The translations under genes were made by a program, and so were the position numbers. 32,522 bases of DNA from BOG-908 sp964242035 (GTDB lineage: Bacteria; Pseudomonadota; Alphaproteobacteria; Acetobacterales; Acetobacteraceae): the NCBI GenBank assembly GCA_964242035.1, contig CAXTCL010000013.1:1-32522 (forward strand), in the 5' to 3' direction. Each line of letters starts with the position of its first letter. Position 1 is the first letter of the stretch. Below the pieces are notes generated by a model. It searched no databases. It saw only the letters and a program-made list of their open reading frames with translations, and was not told where the DNA came from. Positions 1 through 8,660 of the stretch are shown piece by piece.

Positions 1-51
1 AGGGAGCAAAAGTTTTTTGGTCCTTTTTTTCAAAAAAGGACTGCTTGCTTT
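1..51 (+). repeat. R unit of the interspersed palindromic repeat (window edge)
   Basis: This is a single R unit cut by the window edge, so a partner to the left cannot be excluded. Its stem is the GTCC/GGAC variant (positions 20-29 pair with 32-41) in place of the commoner CTTC/GAAG, a compensating change on both arms. It ends about 48 nt before the likely GTG start of the first gene. Confidence 0.85.
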
Positions 52-98
52 CTTCAAGTCAAAGTCAATGCGTATACAATACGACAAGGGTGTCGCGC

Positions 99-668
99 GT
101 GAACCCGTTTGAATACCTACTGACGTTCGCCTCTGTCATCCTGGCCCTGGCAGTCGGTGACGTCGTGGTCAGCCTCAATCGCCTGCTTCAGGCCGGCAAG
201 CAGGTGACCTGGGACTGGCTAGCCCCGCTGGCCGCCGCTGTCGTGTTCCTCAAGATCGTCACGCAGTGGTGGAGCTGGTTCGGCGCGGCTGCGGTAGCGA
301 AAGGCCTGACCTTCGGCATGTATATCGGCGTGCTAATCGGTGCCGTGCTGCTGTTCCTATTGGCAGCCACGACGTTGCCCGACAGGATCGAGGATTGCGG
401 CATCAAGCTCGCGGATTACTACGAGAGCATACATCGCCGTTTCTGGCTGTTGTTCGCGGCGCACTGGATCATGGCGCAGGGTGTGACAATCTGGATCGGC
501 ATCAGCGTGGAGCACGCGCATTTCGTGTTCCTCTCCCCGTTCTACCTGATAGTGCCGATAGCTTTGGCACTCGCCTTCTGGTGGAACCGCTGGGCGCATC
601 TGGTCTGTCTGCTAGGTTTCCTGGCGCTGTATCTCGGCCCCACGTTTGGACGAACGCTAAGCAATTAA
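99..668 (+). CDS. hypothetical multi-pass membrane protein
   Basis: The product is about 189 residues with roughly six hydrophobic segments (near residues 5-24, 42-60, 66-85, 110-130, 137-155 and 158-180) and short loops, so it is an integral inner-membrane protein. I do not recognise a named family; proteins beginning NPFEYLLTF followed by a WDWL and TQWW pattern are, from memory, conserved alphaproteobacterial hypotheticals. I chose the GTG at 99 because the frame upstream (open from 45) is rich in Ser/Gln/Asn and runs into the repeat, whereas MNPFEYLL begins the hydrophobic protein. No clear ribosome binding site precedes the GTG. The next gene is convergent, so it appears to be transcribed alone. 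Function is unknown. Confidence 0.7.
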   Translation: MNPFEYLLTFASVILALAVGDVVVSLNRLLQAGKQVTWDWLAPLAAAVVFLKIVTQWWSWFGAAAVAKGLTFGMYIGVLIGAVLLFLLAATTLPDRIEDCGIKLADYYESIHRRFWLLFAAHWIMAQGVTIWIGISVEHAHFVFLSPFYLIVPIALALAFWWNRWAHLVCLLGFLALYLGPTFGRTLSN

Positions 669-756
669 GAAGAACACAGCAGGCAAGACCAAGAACCACC
701 AGCATCTGCACCAGCCGGATGCCTCCTGAACCAGCCGAAGCGCGTCAGCGTCCAGG

Positions 757-804
757 TAGAAAAAGTTTTTTGCTTCTTTTTTTCAAAAAAGAAGGCCTTC
801 CTTC
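757..804 (+). repeat. R unit between convergent genes
   Basis: A standard R unit with the CTTCTTTTTT/AAAAAAGAAG stem ends directly against the stop codon (805-807) of the minus-strand oxidoreductase gene. Upstream, around 697-716, GCATCTGCACCAGCC resembles the half-centre B sequence seen beside other units, so a decayed L unit may once have preceded it. Placement between convergent genes fits a bidirectional terminator. Confidence 0.8.
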
Positions 805-2109
805 CTACCCTTTCTTACCCCGCCAAGCCCGAGCCGTAGCCCGGCTACGCCGCTGGTCCGCAACGAACGCCGCGAACACCCCCAGCCCAGGGTCCGCCCG
901 CCCCGTATCGCCCAGCCGCACCAGCTGCTCGTAATACCATCCCTGCGCCGCAAACGTATTCAGCGCCCGAATGGCCGCCAGAGGCGAGGCCCCGCCAAAC
1001 ACCCCGGTCCCCAGACGCAACTTCCCTTCCCAACGGTCCAGCTCATCCACCTCCCCACGCAGCAGCCGCCCCGCCGCCCCGGCATCCACGCAGAGCGGCC
1101 GCCCCAGCCCGATCACATCCACCCCGTCCTGCGCCACCGCCGCCGCCATCCCGGCCGCCGTGCGGAACCCGCCCGTCACCATCAGCTTCGCCCGCGAAAC
1201 CCGCGCCCGTATCTCGGGTGCGAACCGCTGGAAGTAGCTCTCCCGCGCCAGCGTGCTCTCCCGCACCATCTGCTCGGCCACCTTCTCCATGCCCAGCACG
1301 TTCATCATCGCCGGCTGCTCATAGCTCCCGCCGGAAACCTCGATCAGATCCACGCCCGCCGCATCCAGCCACCCCGCCACAATCTGGCTGTCCTCGAACC
1401 CAAACCCGCCGCGCTGGAAATCCGCCGAGTTCAGCTTCACCGACACCGGAAAATCCGCCCCCACACACGCCCGCACATGCTTTGTCACCTCGAGCAGAAA
1501 CCGCGCCCGCCCCGCCAGATCACCGCCCCAGGCATCCTGCCGCTGGTTCGCCCGCGGCGAGAGAAACTCCGAAATCAGATACCCATGCGCGCCATGTATC
1601 TGCACCCCATGGAACCCCGTCTCGCGCGCCACCTTCGCCGCATCACCAAACGCGGCCACCAACCCCAATATCTCCGGCTCGGTCAAAGCAACCGGCCGCC
1701 CGAACTGCCCGCCCGGCAAACCCAGCGTCACCGCGGAAGGCGCCCGCGGCGTGGGGTTGACCATCTTCTGCGTCTGCCGCCCCGCATGCGAAAGCTGCAT
1801 CCACACCTGGTTGCCGCCCACGCTCGCCGCCTGCGCCCAGCGCGAAAACGCAGCCCGCGCCTCTGCGTCCTGCTCCCCCTGCAGCACCACGTTGCCCGGC
1901 GCCTCCAGATGGTCGCGATCCACGATCACGTTGCCTGTCAGCAACAGCCCCGCGCCGCCCTCGCTCCACGCGCGGTACAGCCGCTCCAGCCGCGGCGTCG
2001 GTCGCCCGGCGCCATCCGCCAGGCGCTCCGTCATCGCGGCCTTGGCCAGGCGGTTCGGCAGCGTGGCGCCGCAGGGCAGGGTTACAGGTTCGGCCAGAAG
2101 CGCGTTCAT
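805..2109 (-). CDS. NADH:flavin oxidoreductase, Old Yellow Enzyme family
   Basis: The 434-residue product is an FMN-dependent TIM-barrel ene-reductase/NADH:flavin oxidoreductase, presumably cytoplasmic. Visible family motifs are QLSHAGRQ near residue 107, the HGAHGYLISEFLSP stretch followed by N-x-R-x-D-x-WGG (about residues 170-200), VSGGSYE, and a phosphate-binding TGGFRTAAGM near residue 310. Substrate cannot be assigned by eye; members reduce activated C=C bonds, nitro compounds or quinones. I chose the ATG at 2109 because a GGGAG ribosome binding site lies about 8 nt upstream and MNALLAEPVTLPCGATLPNR is the usual family N terminus; the longer frame to 2202 translates repeat DNA. It is divergent from the dienelactone-hydrolase-like gene across a paired repeat. 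Confidence 0.9.
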   Translation of the reverse strand: MNALLAEPVTLPCGATLPNRLAKAAMTERLADGAGRPTPRLERLYRAWSEGGAGLLLTGNVIVDRDHLEAPGNVVLQGEQDAEARAAFSRWAQAASVGGNQVWMQLSHAGRQTQKMVNPTPRAPSAVTLGLPGGQFGRPVALTEPEILGLVAAFGDAAKVARETGFHGVQIHGAHGYLISEFLSPRANQRQDAWGGDLAGRARFLLEVTKHVRACVGADFPVSVKLNSADFQRGGFGFEDSQIVAGWLDAAGVDLIEVSGGSYEQPAMMNVLGMEKVAEQMVRESTLARESYFQRFAPEIRARVSRAKLMVTGGFRTAAGMAAAVAQDGVDVIGLGRPLCVDAGAAGRLLRGEVDELDRWEGKLRLGTGVFGGASPLAAIRALNTFAAQGWYYEQLVRLGDTGRADPGLGVFAAFVADQRRSRATARAWRGKKG

Positions 2110-2125
2110 GTGAAACTCCCAAAGT

Positions 2126-2282
2126 AAGCAAGGCCTTCTTTTTTGAAAAAAAGAAGCAAAAAACTTTTGTCTCCTCGCATTTGCAACAGCCACGTCTATC
2201 AAAGCAAACGCGCACGCTGCAAATGCGCAGGAGCAAAAGTTTTTTGCTTCTTTTTTTCAAAAAAAAAGGCCTTGCTTGCTTT
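2126..2282. repeat. L+R repeat pair, centre B, between divergent genes
   Basis: L unit about 2126-2174 and R unit about 2228-2282 flank a centre in which CGCATTTGCA (2176-2185) pairs perfectly with TGCAAATGCG (2218-2227). The whole locus can fold as one long hairpin. The R arm has lost its GAAG, reading eight A's before GGCC, so this copy is slightly decayed. It sits between two divergent starts, where a plain terminator role makes less sense. Confidence 0.88.
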
Positions 2283-2324
2283 CGCAACAATCACTCCAGG
2301 GCCGATTATGACCGGACCAAACCG

Positions 2325-3074
2325 ATGATCATCAAAACCGACGAGTTCACCGACGTGACCGTCCCAAACACCACGCCGATGCGCACGCACATCTTCCGCC
2401 CCGCCGCCGAAGGCCGCTTCCCCGGCGTGCTGCTGTTCTCCGAAATCTACCAGGTCACCGCCCCGATACGCCGCCTCGCTGGCATGGTCGCCGGCCTCGG
2501 CTACCTGGTAGCCGTCCCCGAAGTGTACCATGAATTCGAACCGCCCGGCACGATCCTCGCCTACGACCCGCCAGGCACCGACCGCGGCAACGCCCTGAAG
2601 ATCACGAAAACCACCGCGCAATACGATGCCGACGCCCGCGCCGCGCTGGACTTCCTCGCCGCCCACCCCGCCTGCACCGGCCGTCTCGCCACCATGGGGG
2701 TCTGCCTCGGCGGCCACCTCGCTTTGCGCGCCGCACTCGACCCCCGCACCCTGGCCGCCGCCTGCTTCTACGCGACAGACGTGGACACCGGCACCCTGGG
2801 CGCCGGCGGCGACGACACCCTGGCCCGCCTCCCCGAACTCCGCGCCGAAACGATGTTCACCTGGGGCCGACACGATCCCCACACCTCCTTCGCCGGCCGC
2901 CAGCGTCTGCGCGAGCGCCTGGAAGCAGCCGGCGCCTCCTACGAATGGCACGAGGTGGACGGCGCCCACGCGTTCCTGCGCGACGAAGGCCCGCGCTTTG
3001 ACCCTGCGCTGTTCTTGCAGGCGATGGCCTGGGTGTCCGCGCTGTTCGGCCGGACGTTGCATCGTTGTGCGTGA
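2325..3074 (+). CDS. dienelactone hydrolase family protein
   Basis: The 249-residue product is an alpha/beta hydrolase of the dienelactone hydrolase type. The nucleophile elbow GVCLGGH (about residues 124-130) carries the Cys characteristic of the family, with the Asp in FTWGRHDPH (about 183-191) and the His in DGAHAF (about 211-216) completing a Cys-Asp-His triad. Family members hydrolyse dienelactones from chlorocatechol breakdown, but most chromosomal copies have unknown esters as substrates, so I do not assign a pathway. The ATG at 2325 follows the repeat; no strong ribosome binding site is visible. The longer upstream frame encodes the artefactual repeat peptide. It stands alone, with a repeat pair on each side. 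Confidence 0.85.
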   Translation: MIIKTDEFTDVTVPNTTPMRTHIFRPAAEGRFPGVLLFSEIYQVTAPIRRLAGMVAGLGYLVAVPEVYHEFEPPGTILAYDPPGTDRGNALKITKTTAQYDADARAALDFLAAHPACTGRLATMGVCLGGHLALRAALDPRTLAAACFYATDVDTGTLGAGGDDTLARLPELRAETMFTWGRHDPHTSFAGRQRLRERLEAAGASYEWHEVDGAHAFLRDEGPRFDPALFLQAMAWVSALFGRTLHRCA

Positions 3075-3102
3075 GGGGGGCTGCGTGTAAGAGCGGAAGG
3101 CA

Positions 3103-3240
3103 AGTAAGAAAGGCCTTCTTTTTTGAAAAAAAGAAGCAAAAAACTTTTGACTCCGCTGTCGCGGACCTTTCCGGTTAGCCGCCGACAGGGAGAAAAAGTT
3201 TTTTGCTTCTTTTTTTCAAAAAAGAAGGCCTTGCTTCCTT
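3103..3240. repeat. L+R repeat pair, centre A
   Basis: L unit about 3103-3153 and R unit about 3187-3240 flank centre A, where CTGTCGCGG (about 3156-3164) pairs with CCGCCGACAG (about 3179-3188) with one bulged base. The pair separates two co-directional genes and ends about 20 nt before the next start codon. Confidence 0.9.
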
Positions 3241-3259
3241 CCCTGGCCCACCCCCCGCC

Positions 3260-4048
3260 ATGATGCGCCCGGACATGGTCTACGGCCTGCCGACCTGGCT
3301 CCAGGCCCTGCTCATCGTCGGCGCCGCAATCCTCGCCGCAACACTCCTGGAGCTCACCGCCAGCCGCCTCATCCGTCAGGAAACCAGGCAACAGCACAAC
3401 GACGTCGCCGCCGCGATGTTCGCCGTGATCGGCACCACCTTCGCCGTGCTGCTGGCCTTCGTCGTCATGCTCACCTTCGAGGGCTACGGCGCAGCCCGAA
3501 ACGCTGTCGCCACCGAGGCCGCAATGGCGCGCGACGTGGCCGATGCCGCCGCCGGCCTGCAGGAGCCCGCGCGCACCGACCTCAGGCAGGGCGTGGGCAC
3601 CTACCTCACGCAGGTCATGGACCAGGAATGGCCGGCCCAGGCCGCCGGGCAGGACAACGACACGGCGGAGGCGTCGCTGGCGGCGCTGGACCGGCAGGCC
3701 GTGCTGATACGCCCGTCCGTGCCTGCCGAAATCACCTACCATGCGGCCCTGGTGGCCGCACTCGCCCGCCTGCAGGATGCGCGCGCGGTGCGCCAGTCCA
3801 CGGCCGCCGACCAGGTGCCGTCCATCGTCTGGACGGTGGTCCTGCTGGGCGGCGTCCTCACCGTGGGCGCCGGCTCCTTTCTCGGCGCGCCCAGCCTGGC
3901 AATGCACCTGGCGATGTCGGCCACGCTGGCCGCCTCCGGCGCGCTCGTCGTGGTGCTGATCGTGGCCCTCAGCCAGCCCTACCGCGGCGACTTCCGCATA
4001 TCCACCACGCCCTACCAGCGCGCCCTGAGCCAACTGAATGCCGGCTGA
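3260..4048 (+). CDS. DUF4239 (bestrophin-like) membrane protein
   Basis: The 262-residue product has two N-terminal membrane segments (about residues 10-30 and 51-70) and two near the C terminus (about 193-240), with a soluble middle region. The pattern of A-x-F-A-V-I-G-x-x-F-A-V-L-L-A-F, an A-x-x-E-A motif, a Y-L-x-x-V-x-x-x-EWP stretch and a C-terminal QPYRGDF matches what I remember of DUF4239. Some relatives are called bestrophin-like anion channels, but function is not established. ATG codons at 3260 and 3263 are equally possible starts. Its last 11 nt overlap the debranching-enzyme gene, implying co-transcription and translational coupling, although no functional link to glycan breakdown is known. 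Confidence 0.75.
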   Translation: MMRPDMVYGLPTWLQALLIVGAAILAATLLELTASRLIRQETRQQHNDVAAAMFAVIGTTFAVLLAFVVMLTFEGYGAARNAVATEAAMARDVADAAAGLQEPARTDLRQGVGTYLTQVMDQEWPAQAAGQDNDTAEASLAALDRQAVLIRPSVPAEITYHAALVAALARLQDARAVRQSTAADQVPSIVWTVVLLGGVLTVGAGSFLGAPSLAMHLAMSATLAASGALVVVLIVALSQPYRGDFRISTTPYQRALSQLNAG

Positions 4049-5939
4049 ACCGGCCGCTCCGGCACAAACCGAGTGGCTGGAAGCCGACGCACGGGGCGGC
4101 TTCGCCTCCGGTACCGTCGCCGGCATACGCACGCGCCGCTACCACGCGCTCCTGCTGACCAGCACCACCCCGCCCACCGGCCGCATGGTGCTGGTCAACG
4201 GCATCGAGGCCTGGATAGAGCAGGGCGAAACCCGCACGCCCATCAGCAGCCAGCATTACGCGCCCGACACCACCTACCCGGACTCCACCAAGTATCGCCC
4301 GGGCTTCTCCCACACGCCCTGGCCCTGCTGGCGCTTCCGCCTCGCCGCCGGCGGCGAGATCACCCAGGAGCTCCTGGTCGATCCCGTCGGCGGCGACACC
4401 CTCCTGCGCTGGCGCTGCAACGCGCCGGACGCCACCCTGCGCGTCCGCCCGCTGCTCTCCGTGCGCGACTACCACGCGCTCACCCGCGAAAACCCCGCCA
4501 TGGACTTCACCGCCTGCACCGCGACCGGCAACGTCACCTGGCGCCCCTATCCCGGCCGCCCCGCCATCGCCTGCCTCACCAACGGCGCCTACAGGCACGA
4601 CCCGACCTGGTATCGCCAATTCCTCTACACCGAGGAACGCGACCGCGGCCTGGACTGCATCGAGGACCTGGCCAGCCCAGGCGTGTTCGCCTGGGCGCCG
4701 GGACAGTCCGAAATGGTCATGGTCCTGCGCCAGGGTGACGGCCTGTCCCTCCGCCCCGGCCCGCACGCCGCCCGCGTGTTCGCCAACGAATGGACCCGCC
4801 GCACGGCGCTCACGGACCCGCTGGCCCGCGCCGCCCAATCCTACCTCGCCGACCGCGATCAGGGCGCCACCCTCATCGCCGGCTATCCCTGGTTCACCGA
4901 CTGGGGCCGCGACACTTTCATCGCCCTACGCGGCCTCCTCCTGGGCACCGGCCGCATCGCCGAAGCCGAATCCGTCCTCCTCGCCTGGAGCGGCCAGGTC
5001 TCCGAAGGCATGCTCCCCAACCGCTTCGCCGACGCCGGCGCCCCCGAATACAACACCGCCGACGCCTCCCTCTGGTTCATCGTCGCCGCCCACGACCTCC
5101 TCCAACACCCCAACCTGCACCCCACCACCGCACCCCGCCTCCAAGCCGCCGCCGAAGCCATCCTGGACGGCCACGTCCAAGGCACCCGCTTCAAGATCGC
5201 CCGCGACACCGACGGCCTGCTACGCGCCGGCATCCCCGGCCAGCAGCTAACCTGGATGGACGCCAAGATCGGCGACTGGGTAGTAACCCCCCGCATCGGC
5301 AAACCCGTCGAAATTCAGGCCCTCTGGCACAGCGCCCTGCGCATCGCCGCCGCCTGGAACCCGCGCTGGGCCCCTCTCGCCGACCAGGCCGCCGCCAGCT
5401 TCGCCCGCCGCTTCCCGCCGCAACCCACAGGCCACCTGCCGGACGTGGTGGACGCAGACCACGCCCCCGGCCAGATGGACGCGTCCATCCGCCCCAACCA
5501 GATCTTCGCCGTCGGCGGCCTGCCATACCCCCTGCTTACCGGCCCCGCCGCCCGCGCCGTGGTCGACGCCGTAGAATCCGACCTCCTGACCCCCCTGGGC
5601 CTGCGCACCCTCTCGCCCGCCGACCCCGCCTACCGCCCGCATTACCGCGGCACCCCCCTCGAACGCGACGGCGCCTACCACCAGGGCACCGTCTGGCCCT
5701 GGCTCATGGGCCCCTTCGTCCAAGCCTGGCTCCGCGTCCGCGCCGACACCCCAGCCACCCGCGCCGAAGCCCGCACCCGCTTCGCAGCCCCCCTGCTCGC
5801 CCACCTGAACGAAGCCGGCCTGGGCCACGTCTCCGAAATCGCCGACGGCGACGCCCCCCACACCCCAGGCGGCGCCCCGTTCCAGGCCTGGTCCCTGGGC
5901 GAACTCATCAGGATACGCGCCATGACGGACCCCGCATGA
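4038..5939 (+). CDS. amylo-alpha-1,6-glucosidase / glycogen debranching enzyme
   Basis: The 633-residue product has the bacterial/archaeal debranching-enzyme layout: a beta-rich N-terminal domain (about residues 10-220, beginning with GGFASGTVAGIRTRRYHALL) and a C-terminal (alpha/alpha)6 barrel. Barrel landmarks are YPWFTDWGRDTFIALRGLL (about 281-299), PEYNTADASLWF (about 336-347), LTWMDAKIGDWVVTPR (about 404-419) followed by GKPVEIQALWHSAL, and DGAYHQGTVWPWLMGPF near 545. It should hydrolyse alpha-1,6 branch points of glycogen or of limit dextrins in the cytoplasm. Length is slightly below the roughly 650-720 I remember for the family. The ATG at 4038 overlaps the previous gene, and the stop overlaps the next start (ATGA), so three genes form one operon. 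Confidence 0.92.
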   Translation: MPAEPAAPAQTEWLEADARGGFASGTVAGIRTRRYHALLLTSTTPPTGRMVLVNGIEAWIEQGETRTPISSQHYAPDTTYPDSTKYRPGFSHTPWPCWRFRLAAGGEITQELLVDPVGGDTLLRWRCNAPDATLRVRPLLSVRDYHALTRENPAMDFTACTATGNVTWRPYPGRPAIACLTNGAYRHDPTWYRQFLYTEERDRGLDCIEDLASPGVFAWAPGQSEMVMVLRQGDGLSLRPGPHAARVFANEWTRRTALTDPLARAAQSYLADRDQGATLIAGYPWFTDWGRDTFIALRGLLLGTGRIAEAESVLLAWSGQVSEGMLPNRFADAGAPEYNTADASLWFIVAAHDLLQHPNLHPTTAPRLQAAAEAILDGHVQGTRFKIARDTDGLLRAGIPGQQLTWMDAKIGDWVVTPRIGKPVEIQALWHSALRIAAAWNPRWAPLADQAAASFARRFPPQPTGHLPDVVDADHAPGQMDASIRPNQIFAVGGLPYPLLTGPAARAVVDAVESDLLTPLGLRTLSPADPAYRPHYRGTPLERDGAYHQGTVWPWLMGPFVQAWLRVRADTPATRAEARTRFAAPLLAHLNEAGLGHVSEIADGDAPHTPGGAPFQAWSLGELIRIRAMTDPA

Positions 5940-8569
5940 CCGAACCCGCCGCCCTCCTGCGCACCGCCGAAGGCCAGCGCCTCCTCGCCATACGCCGCGG
6001 CGCCGGCTGGCGCCGCTGGGGCCCCTACGTCAGCGACCGCCAATGGGGCACCGTCCGCGAAGACTACAGCCCCGGCGGGAACGCCTGGGACTACCTCCCC
6101 CACGACCACGCCCGCAGCCGCGCCTACCGCTGGGGCGAGGACGGCCTCGCCGGCTTCGCCGACGAACACCTCCATTGGTGCCTCGGCCTGGCTTTATGGA
6201 ACGGCCAGGACCCCATCCTGAAGGAACGCCTCTTCGGCCTCACCAACAACGAAGGCAACCACGGCGAGGACGTCAAGGAACACTACTGCTACCTCGATGC
6301 CACGCCGACGCATTCCTACATGCGCATGCTCTACAAATACCCCCAATCCGCCTTCCCCTACGCGCAACTCGTCGCCGAAAACGCCCGCCGCGGCACCCTC
6401 GACCGAGAATACGAACTCCACGACACCGGCGCCTTCGACAACAACAAATACTTCGACGTCACAGTAGAATACGCCAAAGCCGACACCGACGACGTCCTCA
6501 TGCGCATCACCGCGCACAACCACGCCGACACCCCGTCCACACTCCACATCCTCCCCCATCTCTGGGCCCGCAACACCTGGTCCTGGTCCCCAGACCACCC
6601 CCGCGCCCGCATCACCCTCCAACCCGACGCCAGCCTGCTCGCCCACCGCACCGCCACCGCCGAAATGCGCCTGGACTGCGACGGCAAAGGCCCAGCCCTG
6701 TTCTGCGAGAATGAAACCAACGTCCGCCGCCTCTTCAACACGGACGCCGCGGGCCCCTTCAAGGACGGCATCAACGACGCGATCATCCACAACGACACCA
6801 CCGCCACCCGCCCCGATTCCGGCAGCAAGGCCGCCTTCCACCGCATCCTCGAAATCCCCCCAAACGGCACCGCCACAATCCGCCTGCGCCTCCGCCCCGC
6901 CGACCTGCCCCCCGCCACTTTCACCGATTTCGACGAAACCATCGCCCGCCGCCGCACCGAAGCCGACGAGTTCTACGCCGTCCTCCAGCAAGGCATCCCC
7001 CCCGCCGAAAGCCTCATCCAACGCCAGGCCCTAGCCGGCATGCTATGGTCGAAACAATTCTACCACTTCGACGTAGCCCGCAGCTTCGAAGGCGACCCCC
7101 TCCAACCCCCACCCCCGCCCGGCCGCACCCGCAACGCGGACTGGCGCCACCTCAACAACGCCGACATCATCTCCATGCCAGACAAATGGGAGTACCCCTG
7201 GTACGCCTCCTGGGACCTGGCCTTCCAAACCACCACCCTCGCGCTAATCGACACAGACTTCGCCAAACACCAGCTCCTCCTCCTCACCCAGGACTGGTAC
7301 CAGCACCCAAACGGCCAACTCCCCGCCTACGAATGGGCCTTCTCCGACGCCAACCCCCCCGTCCACGCCTGGGCCGCGCTACGCGTCTACGCCGCCGACC
7401 GCATCATGCACGGCGCCCCCGACACGGACTTCCTCGAACGCCTCTTCCAGAAACTCCTGCTGAACTTCGCCTGGTGGGTGAACCGCAAGGACGCCGGCGG
7501 CCGAAACGTCTTCCAGGGCGGCTTCCTCGGCCTGGACAACATCGCCGTCTTCGACCGCTCCGCCCCGCTCCCCACCGGCGGCACCATGGACCAGGCCGAC
7601 GGCACCGCCTGGATGGCCAGCTACGCCCTCAACATGATGCATATCGCCATCGAGCTCGCCTACACCCGCCCCGTCTACGAAGACATGGCCTCGAAATTCT
7701 TCGAACACTTCCTCTCCATCGCCCAGGTCATGACGGACATGGGCGGCCAGGGCGTAGGCCTCTGGGACGAGGACGACAGCTTCTACTACGACGTCCTCTC
7801 CCTACCCGACGGCCGCAAACGCCCCATCCGCCTGCGCACGATCGTGGGCCTGATCCCGATGTTCGCCGTCGAAGTCCTCTCGCCAGACGTCTTCGCCCGC
7901 CTCCCCACCTTCGCCGCCCGCGCCCGCTGGTTCCTCGCCCACCGCCCGAATATGGCCGCCCTGGTCTCCAACTGGACCGAACCCGGCCACGGCGCCCGCC
8001 ACCTCCTCTCCCTCCTGCGCGGCCACCGCCTCAAATGCCTCCTGGCCCGCGCCCTGGACCCCGCCGAGTTCCTCTCGCCCCACGGTATCCGCTCCCTCTC
8101 GCGCGCCTACAAGAACCACCCGTTCGACCTCAACGTCGACGGCCAGGACTTCCGCATCGGCTACGAACCAGGCGAAGCCGAACGCCCCCTCTTCGGCGGC
8201 AACTCCAATTGGCGCGGCCCCATCTGGTTCCCCATCAACGTCCTCATCATCGAAGCCCTGCTGACCTTCCACAGCTACTACGGCGACGACTTCCGCGTGG
8301 ACTTCCCCCCAGGCTCCGGCCAAACCGCCTCCCTCAAGGAAATCGCCCAAGATCTCTCCCGCCGCCTGATCAGCCTCTTCCTCCCCGACGTCACCAACCG
8401 CCGCCCCTTCTGGGGCGACGCCACCCTCCTGGCCACCGACCCAGCCTTCCGCGACAACCTGATGTTCCCCGAACACTTCCACGGCGACACCGGCCGAGGC
8501 CTCGGCGCCATGCACCAAACCGGCTGGACGGGGTTGGTCGCTAATCTGATCGCGCTGGGGAAGGGGTAG
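5936..8569 (+). CDS. GH63-like glucosidase
   Basis: The 877-residue product resembles the large bacterial glucosidases placed in glycoside hydrolase family 63. Recognisable stretches are RRWGPYVSDRQWGTVREDYS near the N terminus, GLTNNEGNHGEDVKEHYCYLD (about 102-122), the barrel segments WEYPWYASWDLAFQT (about 420), YEWAFSDANPPVHAWA (about 464) and FGGNSNWRGPIWFP with a nearby long barrel helix (about 755-768). Family members hydrolyse alpha-glucosidic linkages; the natural substrate of the bacterial subgroup is unclear. No signal peptide is seen, so it is probably cytoplasmic. It starts by ATGA overlap with the debranching gene, strongly implying a shared role in storage-glucan or glucosylglycan breakdown. 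A longer frame in the same phase from 4790 is a GC-driven shadow. Confidence 0.88.
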   Translation: MTEPAALLRTAEGQRLLAIRRGAGWRRWGPYVSDRQWGTVREDYSPGGNAWDYLPHDHARSRAYRWGEDGLAGFADEHLHWCLGLALWNGQDPILKERLFGLTNNEGNHGEDVKEHYCYLDATPTHSYMRMLYKYPQSAFPYAQLVAENARRGTLDREYELHDTGAFDNNKYFDVTVEYAKADTDDVLMRITAHNHADTPSTLHILPHLWARNTWSWSPDHPRARITLQPDASLLAHRTATAEMRLDCDGKGPALFCENETNVRRLFNTDAAGPFKDGINDAIIHNDTTATRPDSGSKAAFHRILEIPPNGTATIRLRLRPADLPPATFTDFDETIARRRTEADEFYAVLQQGIPPAESLIQRQALAGMLWSKQFYHFDVARSFEGDPLQPPPPPGRTRNADWRHLNNADIISMPDKWEYPWYASWDLAFQTTTLALIDTDFAKHQLLLLTQDWYQHPNGQLPAYEWAFSDANPPVHAWAALRVYAADRIMHGAPDTDFLERLFQKLLLNFAWWVNRKDAGGRNVFQGGFLGLDNIAVFDRSAPLPTGGTMDQADGTAWMASYALNMMHIAIELAYTRPVYEDMASKFFEHFLSIAQVMTDMGGQGVGLWDEDDSFYYDVLSLPDGRKRPIRLRTIVGLIPMFAVEVLSPDVFARLPTFAARARWFLAHRPNMAALVSNWTEPGHGARHLLSLLRGHRLKCLLARALDPAEFLSPHGIRSLSRAYKNHPFDLNVDGQDFRIGYEPGEAERPLFGGNSNWRGPIWFPINVLIIEALLTFHSYYGDDFRVDFPPGSGQTASLKEIAQDLSRRLISLFLPDVTNRRPFWGDATLLATDPAFRDNLMFPEHFHGDTGRGLGAMHQTGWTGLVANLIALGKG

Positions 8570-8588
8570 GGCAGGATAGGCAAGTGTA

Positions 8589-8660
8589 AGGAAGCAAGCA
8601 GTTCTTTTTTGAAAAAAAGAACCAAAAAACTTTTGCTCCCTCGCATTTGAGCAGCCTGCA
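8589..8660 (-). repeat. orphan L unit with half centre B at the island edge
   Basis: This L unit uses the GTTC/GAAC stem variant (8601-8622) and is followed by CTCCCTCGCATTTGAGCAGCC, the left half of a centre B. No matching R unit follows within the next 3.9 kb. The structure stops where base composition changes, so the R half may have been displaced when the island arrived. Confidence 0.8.

Noticed and set aside
4790..5935. Long upstream extension of the GH63 frame
   Set aside because: It translates to Arg/Pro-rich low-complexity sequence overlapping the debranching-enzyme gene, a typical shadow in C-rich codon-biased DNA.
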